Below are positions 52,482 to 60,869 of a stretch of 64,000 nucleotides of DNA, one piece after another; position 1 is the stretch's first letter; the number at the start of each line of letters is the position of its first letter. This stretch comes from Roseiarcus sp963820775. GTDB taxonomy: Bacteria > Pseudomonadota > Alphaproteobacteria > Rhizobiales > Beijerinckiaceae. A program made the position numbers and the translations under genes. The notes under the pieces are model-generated. The model saw only the letters and a program-made list of their open reading frames with translations. It had not been told where the DNA came from and did no database searches. The stretch spans positions 8,175-72,174 of the forward strand of contig CAWGBF010000010.1 of NCBI GenBank assembly GCA_963820775.1, read 5' to 3'.

Positions 52482-52889
52482 TTGACGAGCCATGAACTGG
52501 AGAAACCTTTGGCCGGAGCTGCCAGGGTATTGATCCAGATGGCTATAGGGGTTGTGTTGGTTTTATATGTATTTTATTTTGCCAGGGATTTCCTATTGCT
52601 TCGAGACGTCGATAATCATATCAGTTATAGGGATCTGCTCGGCATAATTGGCTACGGTCTCGTCGTTTCAGCGGGGATTGATCTTGCCTACATGCTGTTC
52701 ACACCGAAATTGGATGAGGCGGTCGAACCGCTTCTAGTCGCTTTGTCCGCAGGAGTGATCTTGCTGCTGTCAGAAGGACCACGTCCCAACTCCGAAGCGG
52801 TCTGGGCCGCGCCTGTAGCGGCTCTCCTCATGGTTGCGTCAATCGTTGCGCTCTTCTGGGTCAAGAAAAACTTCCTCGAGGAAGACTGA
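52482..52889 (+). CDS. Integral membrane protein of unknown function, 135 residues
   Basis: Hydrophobic helices are at about 17-36 (QMAIGVVLVLYVFYFARDFL), 52-72, 82-98 and 107-124, so there are three or four transmembrane segments. The middle part resembles phosphate-starvation-inducible PsiE-like proteins only in layout. The base composition is lower in GC than yifB. The only start near the helix is TTG at 52482, overlapping an upstream 28-codon frame (52409-52495) that encodes an acidic peptide. That frame might be a short leader gene, but I cannot confirm it. Confidence 0.55.
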   Translation: MTSHELEKPLAGAARVLIQMAIGVVLVLYVFYFARDFLLLRDVDNHISYRDLLGIIGYGLVVSAGIDLAYMLFTPKLDEAVEPLLVALSAGVILLLSEGPRPNSEAVWAAPVAALLMVASIVALFWVKKNFLEED

Positions 52890-53076
52890 GCCAGAAGGCG
52901 TCGAACGGCCGCCGAAGAACCGGATCGTTCTCCTCGCGCGCGCCGGCAGCATTGGCAAGGCGAACCGCGGCGAACCCATACAATTGCGCCGAATTCCGCA
53001 AGGGAATCACAAGCGCCGCCTGCAACCATGGACCGCATAGCCCAGCGGCGCGGGCCTGGGCTAAGCGGGATTGCGA

Positions 53077-54859
53077 ATGGATTTTGGCGCTGGTCTGGCG
53101 GATGTCGCGGCTCACGCGCTGTGCCTTCAGGCGGGCGCACTGCTGGCTCTGGCGATCGCGCTCGCCGCGGCGATTGCCCGCGCTCGGGGTCAAGCCGAAG
53201 CGCGCGCCGCGCGGATCGCCGCTGAGAACGACGGATTGCGCGATGAACTCTGGCGGCTCAAGGAGGCGGCGAGCGCGCGGGACCGGGCAGAGGCGGCGAA
53301 CGAGGCCAAATCTCGCTTTCTGACGACGATGAGCCACGAGGTCCGCACTCCGATCAGCGGCATTCTCGGCATGGCCGACCTGTTGCGGGAAGCGTCGCTC
53401 GATCCGGAAAATGCAAGCTATGTGGAAGCGATCCGCAGCTCGGGAATCGCGCTGATCGCGCTGATCGATGAAATCCTCGATCTTGCGAAGATAGAGGCGG
53501 GCCGCTTCGATCTTGTCGTCGAGACGGTCGATCTGCGCCGGCTCACCGAAGGCGTGGTCGAACTGCTCGCGCCGCGCGCCCAGAGCAAAGGCATCGAGAT
53601 CGCGGCCTCGTTCAGCGCCGCCGCGCCGCGCTTCGTTCGCGCCGACGGCTTGCGCCTGCGCCAGGTCCTCACCAACCTCGCCGGCAATGCGGTCAAATTC
53701 ACCGACCAGGGCGGCGTCTGTGTGACGGTCGAGCGCGGCAAAAATGGCGCGGCGCGGTTCTCGGTGATTGACACCGGGCCCGGGGTGCCGGCGGAGCGTC
53801 GGGCGGCGATCTTCGATAGTTTCGAGCAGGGCGACGGCTCGCACGCGCGCCGCTTCGAGGGCGCGGGGCTGGGGCTGGCGATCTCGCGCGAGCTTGTCGG
53901 CCTCATGGGCGGCGAGCTGACGCTGGCCGACAATCCGGGCGGAGGATCGATCTTCGCCTTCGCCGTCCGCCTGCCGGAATGTGCGGCGACCGAACCGCTC
54001 GCCGCTCTGGAAACGAGGGGTCGGGCTCCGCACGGGACCCGCGCCCTCATCATCGCCGACTCGCCCTTCGAGGCTCCGGCCATGGAAGACCGGCTCGTGG
54101 AAGCGGGCGTCATCGTAGACCGCGCCCGCGGCCTGGACTCCGGCCTGGAGGCGTTGAGCGGGTCGCGGAAGCCCGACGTCGTCATTGTCGATTGCGGGCT
54201 TGGCCCCGAGGCGACCAACCAGTTGGCTGAAGCCGCGCGCGAGTCCGGCGTCAAGCGCAGTCTCGTGCTGTTTTCGCCGTTCGAGCGGCGGGCCTTCGGG
54301 CAGACGGCGCTCAAAGGTTTCGACGGCTGGCTCGTCAAGCCCGTCCGCGCGCGCTCTTTATTCGAGCGCGTGGCGTGGGATTTTGAACCTGCCGTTAGCC
54401 CTCTATCCCGCCTCACCCCGCCGCCCGCAACCCGTCGCGCCCTCATCGCCGAGGACAACGACATCAACGCTCTGATTGCTCAAAAAGCATTGCGCCGCTT
54501 GGGGTTCGAGGTCTTTCGCGCAATCGACGGAGAGGAGGCGCTGTGCCTGGCCTCGCCGATCGCCCCGCTCGAGTTCGCGTCCTTTCGACATCATACTGAT
54601 GGATCTCAAGATGCCGGGAGTCGATGGATACGAAGCCACGCGCCGCTTGCGGCGGCTTGAGGCCACCTGCGGCTGGTCGCCCACGCCAATCATCGCGCTG
54701 ACCGCCAACGCTTTCGACGAAAAGAGAGGCTCCCCCTCGGCGGCCGGATTTGACGCGTTTCTGGTCAAGCCTGTCGAGTTCGGCGCCCTGGCTGGGACCG
54801 TGGAGCGGGTTTGCGCGGCTCAAACGGCGCCGCGGCGCGAGCGCTTGCGGGCGTCATAG
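53077..54859 (+). CDS. Hybrid sensor histidine kinase, receiver domain frameshifted
   Basis: The gene begins with one N-terminal transmembrane helix and a coiled-coil. The HisKA domain has FLTTMSHEVRTPISGILG (His87), and HATPase_c has LRQVLTNLAGNAVKF, the G1 motif DTGPGVP and the G2 motif GAGLGLAISRE. A first, degenerate receiver-like domain (ALIIADSPFE...VVIVDCG) is followed by a second receiver, RRALIAEDNDINALIAQKAL. Near 54,580 the frame changes: the phosphoacceptor block FDIILMDLKMPGVDGYEATR and the end DAFLVKPVEFGALAGTVERV are in the next frame up to 54,859. Dropping one base rejoins them. Without correction the frame stops at 54,660. No response regulator partner is adjacent. Confidence 0.82.
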
Positions 54860-55028
54860 AGTCGTCCCGGAGCGGCCAAACCGCCGATGATTATTGCGTT
54901 GGGGAAAGCGGCCGCGCCTCTCCGAAGCCGTCGCCTTGCTATCCACGGCTCGCCGCACTAGACGAAAAACGCTCGTCCGCCGGAAGTTATGGCGCAATCG
55001 AGCCAATTTCCTTCTCCTGCCGGCGATC

Positions 55029-56156
55029 GTGGTTAAGCTTCCCCCTCTCGACCGTTTCAACCGCATCGTCGTCAAAGTCGGCTCATCGCTGCTGGTCGAC
55101 GGCGCCCTCGGCGCCGTCAGGCGCGTGTGGCTCGAAGCGCTCGCCTCGGATATCGCCGCCCTGCATGAGCGCGGCGCGAGTGTGGCCGTCGTGTCCTCCG
55201 GCGCGATTGCGCTCGGCCGTACAATCGCCAAGCTCCCCAAGCGGGCTCTGAGGCTCGAAGACAGCCAGGCTTCGGCGGCGATCGGGCAGATCGCGCTCGC
55301 GAGCGAGTGGTCGCGCGCGCTCGCCGAACGCGGCATTGTCGCCGGCCAGGTGCTATTGACCTTGCAGGACACAGAAGAGCGCCGCCGTTATCTCAACGCC
55401 CGCGCAACTCTCGGCCGCCTCTTCGCCATGCGCGCCGTCCCGATCATCAACGAAAACGACACGGTCGCGACCAGCGAGATCCGCTATGGCGACAATGATC
55501 GCCTCGCGGCCCGGGTCGCCACAATGATGAGCGCGGACCTGCTGATCCTGCTCTCCGACGTCGCCGGGCTCTATGATTCGCCGCCCCATCGCAACGCGCA
55601 TGCGCGGCTGCTCCCTGTCGTCGAGCGGGTCACGCCCGAGATCGAAGCGATGGCCGGCGGCGCGGCGTCCGAGCTGTCGCGAGGCGGCATGCGCACCAAG
55701 ATCGAAGCCGCCCGCATCGCGACCTCGGCCGGCGCTCACATGGTGATCGCCGACGGGCGCGTCGTCCATCCGATCGCACGCGTCGCCGAGGGCGGCGGCT
55801 GCACCTGGTTCCTGACGCCGTCGAATCCGATCGCGGCGCGCAAGATCTGGATCGGCGGGTCGCTCGAACTTAAGGGCGCGGTGTTTGTCGACGCCGGCGC
55901 CGCCGCAGCGCTCGCCCGGGGCAAGAGCCTATTGCCGGCGGGGGTCACACGCGTCGAGGGCGTGTTCAGCCGCGGCGATTGCGTCGCCATCCGCGACGAT
56001 TGGGGGGTCGAGATCGGCCGCGGGCTCATCGCTTATGATGCGCTCCACGCCGAGCGGATTCGCGGCCGCAATTCGCGCGATATTGCGCATATCCTGGGGA
56101 TCGGCGGGCGCGCAGAGATGATCCATCGCGACGACATGGCGCTTTTCGGAGGCTGA
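55029..56156 (+). CDS. proB: Glutamate 5-kinase ProB
   Basis: This 375-residue enzyme phosphorylates glutamate in the first step of proline synthesis. The amino-acid-kinase domain has RIVVKVGSSLLVDG, VAVVSSGAIALGR, QVLLTLQDTEERRRYLNARA, IINENDTVATSEI and ELSRGGMRTKIEAARIATSA. The C-terminal PUA domain has IWIGGSLELKGAVFVDAG, KSLLPAGVTRVEGVFSRGDC and DIAHILG. I chose the GTG at 55029 because the family begins just before VVKVGSS; an open frame from 54,894 is not family-like. proA is not in the window. Confidence 0.93.
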   Translation: MVKLPPLDRFNRIVVKVGSSLLVDGALGAVRRVWLEALASDIAALHERGASVAVVSSGAIALGRTIAKLPKRALRLEDSQASAAIGQIALASEWSRALAERGIVAGQVLLTLQDTEERRRYLNARATLGRLFAMRAVPIINENDTVATSEIRYGDNDRLAARVATMMSADLLILLSDVAGLYDSPPHRNAHARLLPVVERVTPEIEAMAGGAASELSRGGMRTKIEAARIATSAGAHMVIADGRVVHPIARVAEGGGCTWFLTPSNPIAARKIWIGGSLELKGAVFVDAGAAAALARGKSLLPAGVTRVEGVFSRGDCVAIRDDWGVEIGRGLIAYDALHAERIRGRNSRDIAHILGIGGRAEMIHRDDMALFGG

Positions 56157-56215
56157 CCGGCGCCGCGCGACGCAGCGCCCTTGGCAGGGCGGAGTCCCCC
56201 GAGCATAACTGGAAT

Positions 56216-58009
56216 ATGGGCTCGCTCGTCCGACGTCGGCTCTTCCCAATCCCGCGCCCGGCGCTGATCGCGCTTGCGACCGTCCGCGCGCGTTTGCGCG
56301 CCACCGAATTCGGCATGACGGCGCTCGCGATCGGCGTCGGCGTCGTCGCCGGCTTGTGCGTCGCCGTGATGACCAGCGTCGTCAACGCCACGCATGTGCG
56401 CATTTTCGGCATTCCCTTCGACGTTCGCCTCAGCGCCGCCGAGCGCGTCGCGCCGCTCGCCGCCTTCGGCGGGCCGATGCTGGGCGGACTCTTGCTTGGC
56501 GCGATCGACGTCTGGCTCGCTCGCAAGAAGGCGCCGCCGGCGGTCGATCCGGTCGAGGCCAACGCCTTGCGCGGCGGACGCATGTCGCTCCGCCAGAGCC
56601 TGCTTGTGGCGACGCAGACCGTGATCTCGAACGGCGGCGGCGCGTCGGTCGGTCTCGAGGCGGGCTATGCGCAGATCGGGGCCGCCGTCGCTTCGTACCT
56701 GGGCGTGCGATCGCGCCTGCGCCGGCAGGATCTTCGCATACTGGTCGGCTGCGGGGCGGGAGGCGCGATCGCGGCGGCGTTCGGCGCGCCCTTGACCGGG
56801 GCTTTCTACGCTTTCGAGCTCATCATCGGCGCCTATTCGCTCGCCAACGCGATTCCGGTCTTCGCCGCGACCCTCGCCGCATCGCTCACCACCCAGGCGA
56901 TCATTGGCGCGCCTTACGACATTACCGCGCCCGCCGTCGCTCCGCTGACGTTCCTTGACTATGGCGCGCTGATCGGGCTCGGCCTCGTGGCGGCGGCGGT
57001 CGGCGTCGGCGCAATGCGGGTGGCGGCGCTAATCGAACGAGCCTTCCGGGCGGTGATCCGATGGCGTCTCATTCGCCCCGTCGTTGGCGGGCTGATGGTC
57101 GGCTCGATGGCGCTCTACACCCCCCAGGTGCTGGGGGCTGGCCACGGCGCGCTCGGGCTCGACTTCTACTGGCCCATGAGCGCGCGCGAGTTGACGATCC
57201 TCATCGTGCTCAAGCTGTTCGCTTGTCTCGTTTCGCTCGCGTCGGGCTTCCGCGGCGGATTGTTTTTCGCCTCGCTGTTCGTCGGCTCCCTGCTCGGCAA
57301 GCTCTATTCGATCGGCGTCGATGCGCTCGCGCCCTCGATGGGACTCGAGACCACGGCATGCGTGCTGGTCGGCATGGGCGCGCTGAGCGCCGCCATCGTC
57401 GGCGGACCGCTGACCATGACCTTTCTGGTGCTCGAGAGCACGGGAAACCTCGGCGTCGCCGGGGGCGTCCTCGCCGCGTCGATTGCGACCACCCTCGCGG
57501 TGCGCGCGACCTTCGGCTATTCGTTCACCACTTGGCGCCTTCATTTGCGCGGCGAGACCATCCGCGGCGGCCAGGACGTCGGCTGGCTGCGCGATCTCAC
57601 GGTCGGGCGCATGATGGTTCGGTCGCCCCCCGTTTTTGCCGCCGACCGGTCGGTGCGGGCGTTCCGCGAGAGCTATCCGATCGGCAGCGCCAATGTGGTG
57701 GTCGCGATCGGCGAAGATGGGCGCTACCGGGGGCTGATCCATGTCGCGGAAGCCCATGCGTCGCCGATCGAGAACGGCGACGACGGCGGCCCAGTCGGCG
57801 CTGTCGCTCATCTGCCGGCGACCGTGTTGCATCCGGACCAGGACATTGGGGCCGCGCTCGAGGCCTTCGACGTCGCCCAGGCCGACACGCTCGCGGTCAC
57901 CGCGCGCGCGACCGATCAGGTGCTGGGCACGCTAGGCGAGGCCTACGCCGCGCGACGCTATGCGCAGGAGACGAATCTCGCGATGAAGGGCGTGCTGGGC
58001 GGGGGGTGA
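56216..58009 (+). CDS. ClC-family chloride channel/transporter with CBS-like C-terminus
   Basis: This 597-residue membrane protein has about 11-12 hydrophobic helices in the ClC arrangement: ISNGGGASVGLEAGYAQIGA, GCGAGGAIAAAFGAPLTGAFYAFELI, and GFRGGLFFASLFVGSLLGKL. A cytoplasmic tail resembles a CBS pair. Family motifs are altered: the GREGP gating motif reads GLEAG, keeping the gating glutamate but losing R and P, and GSGIP is not apparent. It probably moves chloride or another anion across the inner membrane, either as a channel or an H+ antiporter. proB lies upstream, 59 bases away. Confidence 0.85.
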   Translation: MGSLVRRRLFPIPRPALIALATVRARLRATEFGMTALAIGVGVVAGLCVAVMTSVVNATHVRIFGIPFDVRLSAAERVAPLAAFGGPMLGGLLLGAIDVWLARKKAPPAVDPVEANALRGGRMSLRQSLLVATQTVISNGGGASVGLEAGYAQIGAAVASYLGVRSRLRRQDLRILVGCGAGGAIAAAFGAPLTGAFYAFELIIGAYSLANAIPVFAATLAASLTTQAIIGAPYDITAPAVAPLTFLDYGALIGLGLVAAAVGVGAMRVAALIERAFRAVIRWRLIRPVVGGLMVGSMALYTPQVLGAGHGALGLDFYWPMSARELTILIVLKLFACLVSLASGFRGGLFFASLFVGSLLGKLYSIGVDALAPSMGLETTACVLVGMGALSAAIVGGPLTMTFLVLESTGNLGVAGGVLAASIATTLAVRATFGYSFTTWRLHLRGETIRGGQDVGWLRDLTVGRMMVRSPPVFAADRSVRAFRESYPIGSANVVVAIGEDGRYRGLIHVAEAHASPIENGDDGGPVGAVAHLPATVLHPDQDIGAALEAFDVAQADTLAVTARATDQVLGTLGEAYAARRYAQETNLAMKGVLGGG

Positions 58010-58197
58010 TGAAGCCGCTCACGGACGGATTGAACCGAGACGACCTGCAACAATCTCCCTCAGTGGCCCTGCGAACATGTGAAGGCGTAATGCGCCCGCT
58101 TGCGCGCCCGCGTCGGTCAGTTTAATAACGTATCGGCGAGTGTTGCCGCCTGACGCCCAACAGGCTTAGCAGAGGAGAGAATCCTGCGAGCTAGATC

Positions 58198-59271
58198 ATG
58201 AGCGTAAGCAGATCGAAGTATGTCGTCTGCACCCCATGGGACAATAAACCCTTCGATTTAGACATTTTTACGTGGCAGGATAAGCCTGACGGTTATTTTT
58301 TTAATTATTGGGTGCGAATTTTTAAGGAAATAGAGAAATACTCGTCTCTGAGCGGCCTTACCTTTTATTTGGTATCCAATCATATTCTTGTGCACGAACT
58401 GCCTTCCTACGGAGACAAGGTCGTCGCGGTTATTAGAAGCGACGAAGAGTGCTGGATCCCGCCGTATCTCAACGAGGTTCGATACGTCTTCAAAACCTAC
58501 GGATTTCAACCTTGGTGTGGCGCTTCGCTGCGCGAGCAGTCGCTGGCCTCGGTTGTCAAATGCGCCAGAGACTGGGGACTCTGGAGTTGGCGCTACTTGT
58601 CGTATCTGCGTCGGAGCGGACTCTCGCCTGGGCGGGGCGACAGAAAAATGGTCCTCCCGCTAGGCTACGCGCGGCAGTCGGATCTCCCTGGCAAGCCATT
58701 CGAATCGCGCCGTTACCTGGTCGGATTTCTTGGCAGCATCGAAAACAGGGAGTACCCTAAATTTTCGCCCAAGAAGCTGCTCAGGACGCCGAAGTATGTC
58801 GCGCGGTCGCGGTTAGCCGCGTCTTTGCAAAAGCTGGTCGCTTCGGACCCGGACAGCGTCTTCTACGGGACCACCGCCTCCTTCACGGAGAGCACCATGA
58901 CGGGCGCCGGCGACCGCTATACGGAAATCATGGCCGATACGAAGATTGCGTTGGCCCCGCGCGGGTCTTCCGTCGAGACCTATCGCTTCTTCGAGGCGAT
59001 GCGCCAGGGCTGCGTCGTCATCTGCGATCGACTTCCGCCGCACTGGTTTTACGTCGGCTGCCCCGCCATACAGATTGACGACTGGCGCAATTTGGAGGCC
59101 GAGGTGAAAGCGCTCTCGGCCGACCCGGAGCGTCTTGCCGACCTGCATCGCAGATCGCTCGCCTGGTGGGAAGAAAAACTCTCCGAGCGCGCCGTCGCCC
59201 AGGTGATCGCGAAATGTCTCGAGGCGCCGAGCGGAAGCGAAAAATCGGCCGCCTGGGCCTCGTCCTCATAG
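58198..59271 (+). CDS. Exostosin-like (GT47-type) glycosyltransferase
   Basis: The protein has 357 residues. The C-terminal half shows the exostosin-like pattern YTEIMADTKIALAPRGSSVE, TYRFFEAMRQGCVVICDRLP and WFYVGCPAIQIDDW. The N-terminal half (VVCTPWDNKPFDLDIFTW) is unusual and rich in aromatic residues. The composition in the first third is AT-richer than its neighbours, suggesting acquisition. It probably transfers a sugar to a cell-surface glycan. It converges on UDP-glucuronate decarboxylase, 40 bases away, which supplies UDP-xylose, a possible donor. Confidence 0.72.
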   Translation: MSVSRSKYVVCTPWDNKPFDLDIFTWQDKPDGYFFNYWVRIFKEIEKYSSLSGLTFYLVSNHILVHELPSYGDKVVAVIRSDEECWIPPYLNEVRYVFKTYGFQPWCGASLREQSLASVVKCARDWGLWSWRYLSYLRRSGLSPGRGDRKMVLPLGYARQSDLPGKPFESRRYLVGFLGSIENREYPKFSPKKLLRTPKYVARSRLAASLQKLVASDPDSVFYGTTASFTESTMTGAGDRYTEIMADTKIALAPRGSSVETYRFFEAMRQGCVVICDRLPPHWFYVGCPAIQIDDWRNLEAEVKALSADPERLADLHRRSLAWWEEKLSERAVAQVIAKCLEAPSGSEKSAAWASSS

Positions 59272-59311
59272 CGCGCTAAGCGGACTTCCCCGGACTGCAT
59301 GGCGGCCCCTG

Positions 59312-60292
59312 TCAAACGGGAAGTTCGCCGCCTGCGCGCGAGCGCGAACCTTCTTTCCCGAGGATATTCTCAAAATACGCGATTGTCCTCGTGAGTCCCT
59401 CTCGAAGCTGAGTCTTCGGTTCCCACTTCAGGATCGACTTCGCCATTGAGATGTCCGGCTGGCGCTGTCGCGGGTCATCTGACGGCAACGGCTCAAAACG
59501 GATCTTGGACCTCGTGCCGGTCATTTCAATGATCAGTTCGGCAAGCTCTCGGATGGTGAACTCGTGGGGGTTGCCGATGTTGATCGGACCGGTCACATCC
59601 GACGAGGTCCCCATCATCCGAACAATTGCCTCGACCAGGTCTTCCACATAACAGAAAGACCGCGTCTGGGTCCCTTCCCCGTAAATGGTGATCTCCTGCC
59701 CCCGCAAGGCCTGCACAATAAAATTCGAAACCACACGTCCATCCTCGGGATGCATGCGCGGGCCATAAGTATTGAAGATCCGAACGACCTTGATTGGCAT
59801 ATTGTGCTGTCTGCGATAGTCGAAGAACAGGGTCTCCGCGCACCGCTTTCCCTCATCGTAGCAGGATCGTCGGCCTATCGGATTGACATTGCCCCAGTAT
59901 TCTTCGGTCTGAGGATGCACCGTGGGATCGCCATAGACCTCGGATGTGGATGTCTGAAGAATTCTCGCCTTAACGCGCTTGGCCAGCCCAAGCATGTTTA
60001 TTGCGCCTATGACGCTTGTTTTCGTCGTTTGCACCGGATCGAATTGATAGTGTATTGGCGAAGCTGGGCAGGCTAGGTTGAAGATTTCATCGACTTCAAT
60101 ATAGAGCGGGAAAGTCACATCGTGCCGCATCAGCTCCATGTTTGGATTGCCAAGTAGGTGAGTAATATTCCCCCGCGTACCCGAGAAGAAATTGTCGACG
60201 CAGAGGACTTCGTGTCCGTTATTCAGCAGACGCTCGCATAGGTGCGAGCCCAGAAAACCAGCTCCACCGGTCACGAGAACGCGTTTCGTCAT
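59312..60292 (-). CDS. UDP-glucuronate decarboxylase (UDP-xylose synthase)
   Basis: This 326-residue extended SDR has the NAD-binding VLVTGGAGFLGSHLCERLLN, DNFFSGTRGNITHLLG and the catalytic YxxxK in GRRSCYDEGKRCAETL. It also has TYGPRMHPEDGRVVSNFI, the pattern of UXS enzymes. It converts UDP-glucuronate to UDP-xylose for surface polysaccharides. The ATG at 60292 is preceded by a GGGGG ribosome binding site; an upstream ATG at 60325 is less likely. The 125 bases after the start side (60293-60417) contain no gene. Confidence 0.92.
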   Translation of the reverse strand: MTKRVLVTGGAGFLGSHLCERLLNNGHEVLCVDNFFSGTRGNITHLLGNPNMELMRHDVTFPLYIEVDEIFNLACPASPIHYQFDPVQTTKTSVIGAINMLGLAKRVKARILQTSTSEVYGDPTVHPQTEEYWGNVNPIGRRSCYDEGKRCAETLFFDYRRQHNMPIKVVRIFNTYGPRMHPEDGRVVSNFIVQALRGQEITIYGEGTQTRSFCYVEDLVEAIVRMMGTSSDVTGPINIGNPHEFTIRELAELIIEMTGTRSKIRFEPLPSDDPRQRQPDISMAKSILKWEPKTQLREGLTRTIAYFENILGKEGSRSRAGGELPV

Positions 60293-60417
60293 CAATTCCC
60301 CCTGTCCAAGCGACAAAATAACCATTCATCGCCAACTGTACAGACTAACCTTGCTCGATCAAGCGCTTCGATCATCAGCCACTGCTGTGGACGCCGCTGA
60401 TGGAAGCTGAATGCCGG

Positions 60418-60790
60418 TCAGCGCCTTCCCAGTCGCCGCAGGCCGCTTGTTCTAGCAACGCGCTGCTCGCGGCGGTCACGAATCCGCGTCAGCAGTCGAG
60501 GCAGCCCTCGACCACGCGGTAGCAGGCAGGCGCTCGGTATTCCCACAAGGTCAACTCGATTGGCTGCGGCGCGCCGCCATCGAATGCGGCCATGGCGCCG
60601 TGAGCGAAAGCAGGCGGAAGTTAGCCTGGAACAGAAACAGCAGATTGAACGAGCAAAGCGCGAGGCCGCCCGCCGCAATTCCCATCACGAGGAAAGCAAG
60701 CCAAACAGGCGCGTGGGAGAGCCGACAGAGGAGAGTGAACAGCCGGGTTGCTCGATTTGTCAGTGGCTGCTTACTGCTTCGCTGGCGGCC
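60418..60790 (-). pseudogene. Decayed small membrane protein gene
   Basis: Three frames read in turn give a plausible membrane protein. The first part is RLFTLLCRLSHAPVWLAFLV then MGIAAGGLALCSFNLLFLF. The next frame gives HGAMAAFDGGAPQPIELTLW then EYRAPACYRVVEGCLD, and the third gives RLLTRIRDRREQRVARTSG. Each switch needs one missing base to be restored, the opposite of the other breaks in the window. It resembles small Rhizobiales membrane proteins with one or two helices. The start is unclear. I call it a pseudogene. Confidence 0.45.
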
Positions 60791-60869
60791 GAGTGTCGTT
60801 TCCTGTGGACTTGCACGCAAGCTCAGAAGGCTTTCTACTGGACGGCTCGCTTTGCATCGGTCTCCCGCG

